Part shown: positions 33,671 through 42,998 of the stretch, one piece after another | Numbering within the stretch: position 1 is the first letter of the stretch | How the letters are laid out: the number at the start of each line of letters is the position of its first letter | Assembly (NCBI GenBank): GCA_902608415.1 | Contig: CACLNZ010000006.1 | Span: forward strand, 1-62,793 | Length of the DNA: 62,793 bases | Reading direction: 5' to 3' | Source: an uncultured PS1 clade bacterium | GTDB taxonomy: Bacteria; Pseudomonadota; Alphaproteobacteria; MED-G09 | Position numbers and translations under genes: made by a program | The notes under the pieces: model-generated | Told to the model about the DNA's origin: nothing | Databases searched by the model: none | The model's input: only the letters and a program-made list of their open reading frames with translations

Positions 33671-34531
33671 ATGTTCGATATTAAAGATAAAAATGTTCTT
33701 ATAACTGGAGCAACTAGCGGTATAGGAAGAGCAGCAGCAATAAAGCTTTCTTCAATTGGGGCAAATATATTTTTTGTTGCTAGGAGTGAGAGCAAAGCGC
33801 AATTACTGGTTGATGATATTTATAAAATAAGTGGAAAAGAAGCAATTCCAATTATTGCTGATCTATCATCACAATCTGATATTCGTAAAGCAGCACAAAA
33901 ATTTAATTCACTTAATTTACCTCTTCATGTTTTGTTAAATAATGCAGGTCTAATTAATAAAGAAAGGAAAAAAACAATTGATGATTATGAGGAAGTTTTT
34001 GCGATAAACCATCTAGCTTACTTTTTATTAACAACCCTTCTAATTGATAAGCTTAAGGAAGCAAGCGGCAGCAGGATAGTTAATGTTTCATCAGGAGCTC
34101 ATGCTTTTGTAAAAGGTTTTAATTTTGAAGATGTCCAATCTATGGAGGCTTACAAACCTTTTCAGGTTTATGGGTATTCTAAATTGGCAAATATACTTTT
34201 TACAAAAAAATTAGCCACTATTCTTGATAATGAGAACATTACTGTTAATTGTTTACACCCTGGAGTAGTCGGAACATCTTTTGGACAAAATAATGGAAGT
34301 CTTCAGAGATATTTATTTTTTCTTGCTAAACCATTTATGCGAAGTTCTGAGAAAGGTGCAGAGACATCTATATATTTGTGCTCCTCTCCAGAAGTATCGG
34401 ATACATCAGGGCAATATTTTTATAACTGCAAGATAGCAAAAACAACTAAATGGGCGCAAAGCAAAGTAGATGCAGATAGATTATGGGATTTAAGTAAAGA
34501 GTTGACTGGTGTTTCATGGGACATAAATTAA
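33671..34531 (+). CDS. Short-chain dehydrogenase (retinol dehydrogenase/WWOX-like)
   Basis: A 286-residue SDR with TGATSGIGRAAA (residues 12-23), NNAG in LLNNAGLINK, NVSSGAH and the catalytic YGYSKLANILFTKKLA, followed by NCLHPGVVGTSFG. This motif set is characteristic of the retinol dehydrogenase/protochlorophyllide-reductase-like branch. It reduces or oxidises a hydrophobic carbonyl/alcohol. It begins 6 bases after the previous gene and its 3' end overlaps the MGMT gene by 16 bases, so it is part of the long plus-strand run to 40645. Confidence 0.9.
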   Translation: MFDIKDKNVLITGATSGIGRAAAIKLSSIGANIFFVARSESKAQLLVDDIYKISGKEAIPIIADLSSQSDIRKAAQKFNSLNLPLHVLLNNAGLINKERKKTIDDYEEVFAINHLAYFLLTTLLIDKLKEASGSRIVNVSSGAHAFVKGFNFEDVQSMEAYKPFQVYGYSKLANILFTKKLATILDNENITVNCLHPGVVGTSFGQNNGSLQRYLFFLAKPFMRSSEKGAETSIYLCSSPEVSDTSGQYFYNCKIAKTTKWAQSKVDADRLWDLSKELTGVSWDIN

Positions 34532-34785
34532 GCGGGACCGAATTTCAAATAAAAGTTTGGAAAGAAATTTCGAAAATACCTAAAGGTAAAACAAAAAGTT
34601 ATAAAGAAATAGCTATAGCAATCGGAAGGCCGAAATCTTCAAGAGCAGTGGCAAATGCTTGTGGTAAAAATCCATATCCTGTCGAAATACCATGTCACAG
34701 AATAATTAGATCTAATGGTGAAATAGGTGGCTATTCTGCAGGCGGATCAAAAGTGAAAAGAATTCTTCTTTCCAAAGAAATATGA
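34516..34785 (+). CDS. Methylated-DNA-[protein]-cysteine S-methyltransferase (short MGMT)
   Basis: An 89-residue protein consisting only of the MGMT DNA-binding/active-site domain: FQIKVWKEISKIPKGKTKSYKEIA, the helix-turn-helix RAVANACGKNP with the Arg finger, and the acceptor C60 in IPCHRII, ending GGYSAGG. Normal Ogt/Ada C-terminal proteins carry a further N-terminal RNase H-like domain, absent here. The active cysteine is present, so it is not an alkyltransferase-like protein with a Trp replacement. It would remove alkyl groups from O6-alkylguanine. It overlaps the SDR gene by 16 bases. Confidence 0.88.
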   Translation: MGHKLSGTEFQIKVWKEISKIPKGKTKSYKEIAIAIGRPKSSRAVANACGKNPYPVEIPCHRIIRSNGEIGGYSAGGSKVKRILLSKEI

Positions 34786-34797
34786 TAGACAAATTAA

Positions 34798-35112
34798 ATG
34801 AATAAATTCCTTTTGGGTTTTGCTTATTTTTGTATTTATACAACGCCTATTCAAGCGGGTTTCCTGCTTTGGATTGTTTGGATAATTTTTTCAACCGACT
34901 ACAGTATTCTGTCTCTTTCAACTGATGAGTTCTTAACAGATAATTTATTTATAATTAAAGAATTGGTTTTCAAATATTTATGGCCTTTAAAATCAATATA
35001 TCAATTTATTTGGCAAATTCCGGCTATTATTTGGATAATAATTAAAGCAATGATTAGTACCTGGTTAGGTTTTTATCTTTTGAAAATTGTAAAAAAAAGG
35101 AATATTGAATGA
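34798..35112 (+). CDS. Small membrane protein of unknown function
   Basis: A 104-residue hydrophobic protein with two or three membrane segments (about residues 5-30, possibly 58-70, and 72-97) and a basic C terminus (KIVKKRNIE), suggesting a cytoplasmic tail. No family is recognised. Its stop overlaps the ferrochelatase start by ATGA, so the two are translationally coupled; it may simply be a conserved neighbour of hemH in this lineage. Confidence 0.65.
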   Translation: MNKFLLGFAYFCIYTTPIQAGFLLWIVWIIFSTDYSILSLSTDEFLTDNLFIIKELVFKYLWPLKSIYQFIWQIPAIIWIIIKAMISTWLGFYLLKIVKKRNIE

Positions 35113-36044
35113 AAGGTATTCTGCTTATAAATCTAGGAACTCCAGATAATTTAGAGCTTTCTTCAGTTAAAAAATATCTTAAAGAATTTTTGTCTGATAG
35201 TTATGTTGTTGATATTCCATCGATAATTAGAAAAATATTAGTCAATTTTATCATTGTTCCTTTCAGATCAAGAAAAACACAAGAAGCATATAAATCTATT
35301 TGGACAAAAGAGGGCTCTCCATTAATTATTAATACTAACCTGATAAAAGAAAAATTAGATCAGAAAATCGAATATCCTGTTGAAATGGCAATGCGTTATC
35401 AAAGCCCTTCAATTGCGAAAGGGCTTATTTCATTAGAAGAAAAGGGCTGTAAGGAAATAATTGTTCTTCCGCTTTATCCTCATTATGCAGAGGCAACTTC
35501 TTTAACTACTAAATTAAAAGTTAAAGATGTTAAAGATAAGCTAGATCTTGATATACAATTATCTTTTTTAGATGAATTTTATAATGAGGATGGGTATATA
35601 GAATCTTTGTCAAAACAAATTAATTCATACCTAAATGCTGATACTGATTTTTTGCTTTTTAGTTATCATGGTATTCCTAAAAGACAAAATGTTAGAACAA
35701 ACCCAACATATGAAGAACAAGTAAAATTAGCATCTAAACTTTGTGCAGAAAGACTTAATTTAGAAGATGATCAATGGGGTGTTGCTTTCCAATCAAGAAT
35801 TGGGCCTGGCTGGTTACAGCCTTTTACAGATAAAGAACTAGAAAATTTACCAAAAAATGGAATTAAGAAGATAGCAGTTGTTTGTCCTTCATTTGTCGCA
35901 GATAATCTTGAAACATTAGAGGAAATCAATATAGAGGCAAGAGAGATATTTATTGAAGCTGGTGGTGAAAAATTTGTATTCATACCCTGTTTAAATAATG
36001 ATGATAAATGGATAGACTTTTTAGTTGAGTATGTTTCTAATTAA
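35109..36044 (+). CDS. hemH: Ferrochelatase
   Basis: A 311-residue ferrochelatase, which inserts Fe2+ into protoporphyrin IX to form heme. Motifs are ILLINLGTPDNLE at the N terminus, YKSIWTKEGSPL, the active-site His in FLLFSYHGIPKRQ, GWLQPFTDKEL and the conserved Glu in DNLETLEEI. Length and motif order are normal for bacterial HemH. No C-terminal [2Fe-2S] cysteines are seen. It is coupled to the small membrane protein upstream and followed after 11 bases by a lipocalin-like gene. Confidence 0.95.
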   Translation: MKGILLINLGTPDNLELSSVKKYLKEFLSDSYVVDIPSIIRKILVNFIIVPFRSRKTQEAYKSIWTKEGSPLIINTNLIKEKLDQKIEYPVEMAMRYQSPSIAKGLISLEEKGCKEIIVLPLYPHYAEATSLTTKLKVKDVKDKLDLDIQLSFLDEFYNEDGYIESLSKQINSYLNADTDFLLFSYHGIPKRQNVRTNPTYEEQVKLASKLCAERLNLEDDQWGVAFQSRIGPGWLQPFTDKELENLPKNGIKKIAVVCPSFVADNLETLEEINIEAREIFIEAGGEKFVFIPCLNNDDKWIDFLVEYVSN

Positions 36045-36055
36045 GTGAGGAAAAA

Positions 36056-37150
36056 ATGATAACAAAAGCAGATGACTATCCTATTCATCAAACATCCTCT
36101 CCTGTTGCAGAGGTAGGTACTTCTAGAAACTTTTATGATAGGTATTTTTTTAATGGATACTCTAGAGATGACGAAGTATTTTTTGGAGCTGTTTTATGTG
36201 TGTATCCTAATTTAAATATAATGGATGCAGCTTTTACTATCGCTTATCAAGGCACTCAACATAATGTAAGGGCATCACGAATACTTAATTTAGAGAGATT
36301 AGATACTGTTGTAGGTCCAATTGAAGTTAAAGTAATAGAACCTCTTAAAAAACTTCAAGTTTTAGTTAATGATAAAGATTCAGGTATTAATGTGAATATA
36401 ATTTTTGATGGTTTTACAGAAGTTCTGCAGGAGCCTCAAATGTATTTATATGACGGTCCTAGAAAAACGATGGATACCTGTAGAATGGTCCAACATGGTT
36501 CATGGGCAGGGCAAGTAAATATAGATAATAATGCTATAGATATTAATCCAGAAAAATTTGTCGGATCGAGAGATAGATCATGGGGAGTGAGACCTGTTGG
36601 AGCTTATGATAGTCAGCCTCCTGTTCCAATGAGTTTACCTCAATTCTACTGGCTATGGAATCCAGCTCATTTTGAAGATTTTACTACACAATTTCATTTT
36701 GTTGATGACTCTGAAGGAAACATAGTGAATGGGCATTCTGTTTTGCAACACAAAGATAAAAGAGAAAAAGAAACATTTTCAGACTTGGAAAAAAATGTTG
36801 AGTATTTTAAAGGGTCGAGAAGAGTAAAATATCTAGAAATTAATGCTTTAGATAAAAATAAAAATAATATCAATTTAAAAATTACTCCTCAAACAAGAGT
36901 TTTTATGTGCGGTTTAGGGTACATGCATCAAGAGTGGGGTCATGGTCATTTTAAAGGTGAAAATGAACATACTTATGATACTTATAATTTAAGCGAAGAT
37001 CCTCATGATCCTCCATTTCTACATATTCAATCAATAAGTGATGTGATTTTATCAAGAAAAGAAAAAACTTATAATGGGTCTTGTATTCTTGAAGAACTAA
37101 TTCTCGGACCCCATTTGCCTAGTGGATTTAAAGATTTATTTGATCGCTAA
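36056..37150 (+). CDS. Lipocalin/AttH-like protein (DUF7064-type), unknown function
   Basis: A 364-residue protein rich in beta strands, with segments FFGAVLCVYPNLNIMDAAF, VKVIEPLKKLQVLVNDKDSGINV, QHGSWAGQVNID, GSRDRSWGVRPVG and YWLWNPAHFEDF. The R-D-R-S-W-G-V-R block is characteristic of the AttH/CrtC-like lipocalin group. Homologues are commonly placed beside an APH-type phosphotransferase, as here (2-base gap). The role is unknown; binding or modification of a hydrophobic molecule is an inference from fold and context. Confidence 0.65.
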   Translation: MITKADDYPIHQTSSPVAEVGTSRNFYDRYFFNGYSRDDEVFFGAVLCVYPNLNIMDAAFTIAYQGTQHNVRASRILNLERLDTVVGPIEVKVIEPLKKLQVLVNDKDSGINVNIIFDGFTEVLQEPQMYLYDGPRKTMDTCRMVQHGSWAGQVNIDNNAIDINPEKFVGSRDRSWGVRPVGAYDSQPPVPMSLPQFYWLWNPAHFEDFTTQFHFVDDSEGNIVNGHSVLQHKDKREKETFSDLEKNVEYFKGSRRVKYLEINALDKNKNNINLKITPQTRVFMCGLGYMHQEWGHGHFKGENEHTYDTYNLSEDPHDPPFLHIQSISDVILSRKEKTYNGSCILEELILGPHLPSGFKDLFDR

Positions 37151-37152
37151 AA

Positions 37153-38226
37153 ATGCCAGTTAGTACAGAAAAAAATTTTGATGAAAAATTTAATCTCTTT
37201 AAAGAATGGTTAACGCAACAAGACAATTTTAAAGATAAAGGTCATTTGATTACAGCAAATGAAAGCTCTATAGCCTCAGGGTTTTCAAATGAAACTTTTA
37301 TTTTTAGTCTAAATGAAAATGATGTAAGTAAAAACTATGTTTTACGATTAAAGCCTTCTAATTACCAAGTCTTTCCAGAATACAATCTAAAACTACAAGT
37401 TGATATTATGAAATGTTTATATGAGAGAGGCTTTCCTACACCAAATATTATATTGTATGAATCAAACGATGATATTTTGGGCTCCGAGTTTTATCTTATG
37501 GATTTTATTAATGGTGAAGCCCCAACTGATAATCCACCATACCACATGGATCCAGAAGGAATGGTTGGTAGAGCTAATAAAGAAGATAGAAGAAAAATCT
37601 GGACAGAATGGATACATTATTTGAATCGAATTCATACATTGGATATCAATGATTTAAAATTAAAAGAGTTAGATAAAAAGTATAGAAACAATAATCCACT
37701 GGATATTGATATTGATTATTATCAAAATTTTTTAGATTGGGGAATGGATGGAGAAGATAATCCTTTATGCAATAATGTTTTAAGCTGGTTGAAAGAAAAT
37801 AAACCAAAAAAAAATAATCCATTAAGCCTATGTTGGGGGGACTCTCGTCCAGGTAATATTTTATATGATAATTTCAAGGCCTCTGCTTTGTTGGATTGGG
37901 AAATGGCAACATACGGAGATCCAATTTCAGATATCGCATGGGGTCTAGCAGTGGATGATGCTAGCAGTATAGGCTTAACGGTTGATAGGCTAGAAGGCTC
38001 AATGGATTATGAGGAAGCTTTAGTGCTTTGGTCAGAGCATACTGGATTTTCTACAGAAAATTATAATTACTATAGAATATTTTCTTTGTTAAAGTTTTCA
38101 GTAATAATGGTTCGTGTTGCAAAGAAACTTGTATTTAATAATATAATGCCATTAGAAAGCGATTTTTATAAAAATAATTATATCTCAAATTTTCTAAAAT
38201 CTGAATTTGACGCAAATAATTCATAA
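37153..38226 (+). CDS. APH-family phosphotransferase (ACAD10/11-like kinase)
   Basis: A 357-residue aminoglycoside-phosphotransferase-fold kinase. Visible motifs are the glycine-poor nucleotide region GFSNETFIFSL, the ATP-lysine strand YVLRLKP, the catalytic loop LCWGDSRPGNILYD (Brenner-type H/W-G-D...N) and the metal-binding ALLDWEMATYGDPISDIAW. This matches kinases related to the N-terminal domain of ACAD10/11, which phosphorylate 4-hydroxyacyl-CoAs. The reaction here is not certain. In this window two acyl-CoA dehydrogenases lie 20 kb away, a possible functional link. Confidence 0.88.
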   Translation: MPVSTEKNFDEKFNLFKEWLTQQDNFKDKGHLITANESSIASGFSNETFIFSLNENDVSKNYVLRLKPSNYQVFPEYNLKLQVDIMKCLYERGFPTPNIILYESNDDILGSEFYLMDFINGEAPTDNPPYHMDPEGMVGRANKEDRRKIWTEWIHYLNRIHTLDINDLKLKELDKKYRNNNPLDIDIDYYQNFLDWGMDGEDNPLCNNVLSWLKENKPKKNNPLSLCWGDSRPGNILYDNFKASALLDWEMATYGDPISDIAWGLAVDDASSIGLTVDRLEGSMDYEEALVLWSEHTGFSTENYNYYRIFSLLKFSVIMVRVAKKLVFNNIMPLESDFYKNNYISNFLKSEFDANNS

Positions 38227-38240
38227 ATAAGAGGTTAAAA

Positions 38241-38636
38241 ATGGAAAACTTTATTTACCCAGGTCTTTTAAGTAGCGTTGCTTTATTGGTTTATTATTTT
38301 ACACTTTTACAAGCAGGATTAGCGAGAGCGAAATATGGAATTAAAGCCCCCTCACATGATGGTCCTGAAGAATATGTAAGAAAAGTTAGAGTTCATCATA
38401 ATACTATTGAGCATTTAGTATTGTTTTTACCTGGTTTATGGCTATTTTCATTTGCAGTTGATCCTATTTGGGCATTTATTATTGGTATTGTATGGCCAAT
38501 AGGACGAATAAAGTACGCATTAGATTATTATAAAGATGCTGAAAAAAGAGGTCCTGGTTTATATTTCAGTATGCCACCAATATACATTTATGTTCTTGGA
38601 TCATTAATTGGTTTTATTATAAAAATCGTTTCGTAA
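38241..38636 (+). CDS. MAPEG family membrane protein
   Basis: A 131-residue membrane protein with four helices. LQAGLARAKYGIKAP and VRVHHNTIEHLVLFLPGLWLF contain the MAPEG signature (R-x-x-N-x-x-E-x-x, here VHHNTIEHL), and GRIKYALDYY lies at the end of helix 3. Members are glutathione-dependent transferases or peroxidases in membranes. An AAGAGG ribosome site precedes the ATG. It adds to the two soluble GSTs and gshA in the window. Confidence 0.88.
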   Translation: MENFIYPGLLSSVALLVYYFTLLQAGLARAKYGIKAPSHDGPEEYVRKVRVHHNTIEHLVLFLPGLWLFSFAVDPIWAFIIGIVWPIGRIKYALDYYKDAEKRGPGLYFSMPPIYIYVLGSLIGFIIKIVS

Positions 38637-38647
38637 AGAGTTTTTGA

Positions 38648-40645
38648 ATGACTAACTGGGGTATTCTAGGCACTGGTAACATAGCTAAAATATTTGCATC
38701 AGCTATTAAAAAGACCGACAGATCAACTTTATTAGCCGTTGGAAGTCGATCAAAAGATTCTGCTGATTTATTTGCCTCAACTTATAATTGTATTGGTTTT
38801 GATAATTACCAAAAGCTTTTAGATGATAAAGATATTAATTCTATATATATCTCTACTCCTCATACATCACATTTTGAATTTTCTTATAAGGCATTAATGA
38901 GTGGTAAATCTGTTCTTTGTGAAAAGCCTCTTACAATGAATTCTTCAGAAGCAATGTTGTTATTTGACCTTGCTAAGAAAAAGCAATTACTTTTAATGGA
39001 AGCTTTTATGTATCGGATGCATCCTCAAACCGATAAAATTAGAGAAATTGTTCAAGAGAATTTCGATGGAAAAAAAATTGAAATAAAAGCAAGCTTTGGG
39101 TTTGAAGCTAATGTCAAAAAAGACCACCGATTACTTAATCCGAAACTTGGGGGTGGATCTATTTTAGATATCGGTTGCTACCCTTTATCTATGGCAAGAA
39201 TGATAGTTGGGTTAATAAACGGTAAAGAATTTATGGATCCAGAAGAATATGAAGTTCAATCTGAGATAAATGAACATGGAATTGATTTATCATCTCAAGC
39301 AAAAATAACTTTTTCAGATGGATCATTAGCTTATCTATCCTCATCAATAAAAGAAAATTTAGATAATTCTGTTGAGGTTACAGATGGAAAAAGAACTCTT
39401 TTAGTCAGAGATCCTTGGCATTGTGGTGAATATAAGAAGGATAATAACTCTTTAATTCTTAAAGAAGGTAATAAAAAGATTTTTGAAATAAATATAGATG
39501 CTATGGGTAAAATTTATATAAATGAGATCAATCATTTTGATGAATGTCTAAAAAATAACATTGAAAGCAAAAAAATATCTCATAAAGACTCATATGGTAA
39601 CGCTGTATGTCTAGATGAATGGAGAAGGCTTGCAGGTGTAAAATATGATTTTGATGAGCCTGAGAATAACTTATCATCCTTTAATAAATCTTTATTTAAT
39701 AATAAAGAAAATTTAATTCCCAAAATAAAAATTGAAGGTTTAGATAGTAAAGTTTCGAATTTGGTCTTCGGATGTGATAATCAGATAGATACAAATCATG
39801 CTTTTTCAATGTTTGATCACTTTTACTCGATTGGAGGAAATGTATTTGATACTGCATTTATTTATAATGATGGAAAAAGTGATGAGCATCTTGGTAGATG
39901 GATAAATTCTAGAAACTTAGAAAATGATGTTATTGTTCTAGGTAAAGGCGCTCACACGCCTCACTGTTATCCTGAAATAATTCGCGATCAGCTTCTCATG
40001 AGTTTATCTCGATTGAAAATAGACTGCATAGATATTTATTGCTTACATAGAGATAATCAAGATATTCCTGTTAAAGAGTTTATTGATGTCTTAAATGAAC
40101 TAAAGGATGAGGGATTAATAAAAATATTTGGCGCGTCTAATTGGTCTTTAAAGAGATTTCAGGAAGCTATTGATTATGCTGATAAGAGTAATAAAACTCC
40201 TTTTGAAGCATTGAGTAATAATTTTAGTTTAGCTCATATGATAGAGCCGGTCTGGCCAGGGTGTGAAAGCTCTTCAGATGAAGATTTTAGAAAATTTTTA
40301 AAGAAAAAAAATATTCCTTTGTTTCCTTGGTCAAGTCAAGCTAGAGGTTTTTTTCTAAAAGATACTTCAGAAAAAGAATCTTATCATCCTGCAGATCCAA
40401 ACTTAGATGAACAAAAAAGAGTATGGCATAGTGAAGAAAATTTAATGAAAAGAGATAGATGTTTTGCAATGGCTAAGGAAAAAGGATTTGAACCAATAGA
40501 GATTGCTCTGGCTTATGTTTTAAATCAAGATTTTCCAGTGTTTCCTCTGATTGGGCCTAGAAATTTTATAGAAACTGAAAGCTCTGTTAATTCTTTAAAA
40601 GTTCAACTGACCAAAGAGGAAATGCAATGGTTAGATTTAAATTAA
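38648..40645 (+). CDS. Fusion: Gfo/Idh/MocA dehydrogenase + aldo/keto reductase
   Basis: A 665-residue two-enzyme protein. Residues 1 to about 335 are a Gfo/Idh/MocA oxidoreductase: GILGTGNIA (5-13), CEKPLTM (E92-K93-P94) and LGGGSILDIGCYP. Residues from about 355 to 665 are an aldo/keto reductase: LVFGCDNQ, FDTAFIYNDG (catalytic Asp and Tyr), VLGKGAH (Lys), YCLHRDN (His) and IKIFGASNWS. The frame is continuous with no sign of an assembly error. Both halves use NAD(P), so the pair may run successive redox steps on one sugar or cyclitol substrate. The start lies 12 bases after the MAPEG stop. Confidence 0.9.
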   Translation: MTNWGILGTGNIAKIFASAIKKTDRSTLLAVGSRSKDSADLFASTYNCIGFDNYQKLLDDKDINSIYISTPHTSHFEFSYKALMSGKSVLCEKPLTMNSSEAMLLFDLAKKKQLLLMEAFMYRMHPQTDKIREIVQENFDGKKIEIKASFGFEANVKKDHRLLNPKLGGGSILDIGCYPLSMARMIVGLINGKEFMDPEEYEVQSEINEHGIDLSSQAKITFSDGSLAYLSSSIKENLDNSVEVTDGKRTLLVRDPWHCGEYKKDNNSLILKEGNKKIFEINIDAMGKIYINEINHFDECLKNNIESKKISHKDSYGNAVCLDEWRRLAGVKYDFDEPENNLSSFNKSLFNNKENLIPKIKIEGLDSKVSNLVFGCDNQIDTNHAFSMFDHFYSIGGNVFDTAFIYNDGKSDEHLGRWINSRNLENDVIVLGKGAHTPHCYPEIIRDQLLMSLSRLKIDCIDIYCLHRDNQDIPVKEFIDVLNELKDEGLIKIFGASNWSLKRFQEAIDYADKSNKTPFEALSNNFSLAHMIEPVWPGCESSSDEDFRKFLKKKNIPLFPWSSQARGFFLKDTSEKESYHPADPNLDEQKRVWHSEENLMKRDRCFAMAKEKGFEPIEIALAYVLNQDFPVFPLIGPRNFIETESSVNSLKVQLTKEEMQWLDLN

Positions 40646-40652
40646 TTTAGAC

Positions 40653-41537
40653 TTAAGCTATATTATAAATACCTTCTAAATCTCTTCCTTGCACAGTAAC
40701 TTCTTGATTATTTTCCATCCTTTTTAAATGAGCAAGGGTAGACATTGCTGCAGCGGGATGAAGCGATTTATCAACATCTTTATAAATCATCTTTACTATT
40801 TCTGAGATCTTATTATTTCCTTTTTTTATAGCATCAATAATCTGTTTTTCACGGTTTAGTCTATGAGATATATAGTCTGAGACTAACTTTTTAGGTTCAT
40901 CAATAATTGGACCGTGAGTTGGAAAAAACTTCTCTTCTCTTCGAGAAAGCAATTTTTCTAAAGAAATAATATAATCTTCCATATCGCCATCGGGGGGAAC
41001 AATAACTGTAGTAGACCAGCCCATTACATGATCGCCAGAGAATAAAATATTTTCATCAAGTAGGGCATAGCAAATATGGTTTGATGTATGACCAGGGGTA
41101 TGAATAGCTTCAATTGACCATTCATTGGTCTCTATTTTATCGCCATCTTTTAATTCTATATCGCCTTCAATATTTCGATCATAGCCCTCCTCGAAATCAT
41201 CTTGAGCAAGTTCATCATTACTTAAATTTTTATAATATATCTTTGCTCCAGTTTCAGATTTTAATTTTTTCGCAAGAGGTGAGTGATCATTATGGTTGTG
41301 AGTTAAAAGTATATGAGTAATTTCTTGTCCTGATGTTGCCTTCATTAATGCATTATAATGGTCATCATCAATTGGCCCTGGATCTATTACAGCTATATTT
41401 TTATTGCCTATGATATATGTACCTGTGCCAGTGAAAGTAAAACCACCTGGATTGTTAGCAATTACTCTCCTTACAAGTGGCGTTAATTGATCGCAGACAC
41501 CATATTCTACTGATTTTATAAATTTTTCTAACTGCAT
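40653..41537 (-). CDS. MBL-fold hydrolase (LACTB2-like)
   Basis: A 294-residue metallo-beta-lactamase-fold protein. NNPGGFTFTGTGTYIIG, VIDPGP, the metal motif THNHNDHSPLA (H-x-H-x-D-H), HTPGHTSNHICYAL and SGDHVMGWSTTVI are the landmarks of the LACTB2/RNase-like subgroup, and the C terminus has the winged helix expected there (KISEIVKMIYKDV, AAMSTLAHLKRM). Bacterial relatives occur widely in Alphaproteobacteria. The gene is alone on the minus strand, divergent from thrC. Confidence 0.87.
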   Translation of the reverse strand: MQLEKFIKSVEYGVCDQLTPLVRRVIANNPGGFTFTGTGTYIIGNKNIAVIDPGPIDDDHYNALMKATSGQEITHILLTHNHNDHSPLAKKLKSETGAKIYYKNLSNDELAQDDFEEGYDRNIEGDIELKDGDKIETNEWSIEAIHTPGHTSNHICYALLDENILFSGDHVMGWSTTVIVPPDGDMEDYIISLEKLLSRREEKFFPTHGPIIDEPKKLVSDYISHRLNREKQIIDAIKKGNNKISEIVKMIYKDVDKSLHPAAAMSTLAHLKRMENNQEVTVQGRDLEGIYNIA

Positions 41538-41621
41538 TAGTTTAATGAATATTTCCCATAAAAAACAAAAACTGATAATAATCTTATAAGAATAACTTAA
41601 AGTAATAAATTAATAAATATT

Positions 41622-42998
41622 ATGAAATATATTTCTACAAGAGGAAAGGCTCCTGAGTTAGGTTTTGAAGATGTTCTTTTGTCTGGACTTGCAAATGATG
41701 GAGGTCTTTATATTCCAAAAGAATGGCCAAAGGTAGACTACAAAGAACTACCTACAACATCATATTCTGAACAGGCAGCATATGTTATCTATCCTTTTGT
41801 TAAAGACTTTTTAAGTTATGAAGAGTTAAATGATATTGCTAGTCAGGCTTATAGTCATTTTCCTTCGAAAGAGGCAATAGGGTTGAAAGAAGTTGAAAAA
41901 GGAAACTATTTATTAGAACTTTTTCATGGACCAACCCTTGCTTTTAAAGATTTTGCCATGCTTTTGTTAGCTCAATTTTTTGAAACTTCTTTAAGTAAGA
42001 AAAATAAATCAATAACCATATTAGGCGCTACTTCAGGAGATACTGGTAGTGCCGCTATTGAAGCCTTTAAAAATAATAAACATTGCACTGTTTTCATATT
42101 ATTTCCAAAAGGAAGAGTATCTGAAATACAAAGAAAACAAATGACAACTGTTGATAGCGCAAGTATTTATCCAATTGAAATTGACGGAACTTTTGATGAT
42201 TGTCAAAATCTTGTGAAACATCTATTCCAAAATCTTGAATTCAAAGAAGAGGTGAGTCTTGGTGCAATTAATTCAATAAATTGGGCGCGCGTAGCAGCCC
42301 AAATTGTTTACTATTTTTCAACATTTCAGCAATTACAATCAAATAGAGTTTCATTTTCAGTACCAACAGGAAATTTTGGAGATGTTATGGCTGGATGGGT
42401 TGCAAAAAAAATGGGGTTACCTATTGATAAATTAATTGTTGCAACAAATGATAACGATATTTTGGATCGAGCAATATCTAATGGCGATTACTTTCAAGAA
42501 GAAGTAAAAGCTACAACCTCTCCAAGTATGGATATTCAAATTTCAAGTAATTTTGAGAGGCTGTTATTTGAATCTTTAAATAGGGACTCAGAGAAATTAA
42601 GAAATTTATTTTTAGAACTAAAAGAAAACAACGGTTTTAGAATAGATAATGATACCCTTAACCATATTAAAAATGATTTTAAGTCAGGTAAAGCAAGTGA
42701 AAAAAAAGTGAAAGATACGATTTCAAAGATTTATAAAGCTTCTAATATAATTCTTGATCCACATACTGCAGTGGGATTTTATGCGTCTGCAAAAATAATA
42801 GATGCTGATGTGCCGATGGTTAATTTAGGAACAGCCCATCCTGCTAAGTTTTCTCAAGCAGTTATTGACGCAATCGGTTTTAAACCAGAAATTCCTGATA
42901 GACTAAAGAATATAATTAATAAAAAAGAGAAGTTTACTGAATTAGAGAATAATTCAGAAGCTTTAATAAGTTTTATAAGAAAGCACTCAAATGTCTAA
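41622..42998 (+). CDS. thrC: Threonine synthase
   Basis: A 458-residue PLP enzyme converting O-phosphohomoserine to threonine. MKYISTRG at the start, the PLP lysine K109 in GPTLAFKDFAM, TILGATSGDTGSAAIEAF (phosphate-binding), INSINWARVAAQIVYYF and VPTGNFGDVMAGW are classical ThrC blocks. It has the full length of the proteobacterial type. No ribosome site is clear. It overlaps the downstream dipeptidase gene by 8 bases. ThrB is encoded 2.8 kb downstream on the opposite strand. Confidence 0.96.
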   Translation: MKYISTRGKAPELGFEDVLLSGLANDGGLYIPKEWPKVDYKELPTTSYSEQAAYVIYPFVKDFLSYEELNDIASQAYSHFPSKEAIGLKEVEKGNYLLELFHGPTLAFKDFAMLLLAQFFETSLSKKNKSITILGATSGDTGSAAIEAFKNNKHCTVFILFPKGRVSEIQRKQMTTVDSASIYPIEIDGTFDDCQNLVKHLFQNLEFKEEVSLGAINSINWARVAAQIVYYFSTFQQLQSNRVSFSVPTGNFGDVMAGWVAKKMGLPIDKLIVATNDNDILDRAISNGDYFQEEVKATTSPSMDIQISSNFERLLFESLNRDSEKLRNLFLELKENNGFRIDNDTLNHIKNDFKSGKASEKKVKDTISKIYKASNIILDPHTAVGFYASAKIIDADVPMVNLGTAHPAKFSQAVIDAIGFKPEIPDRLKNIINKKEKFTELENNSEALISFIRKHSNV

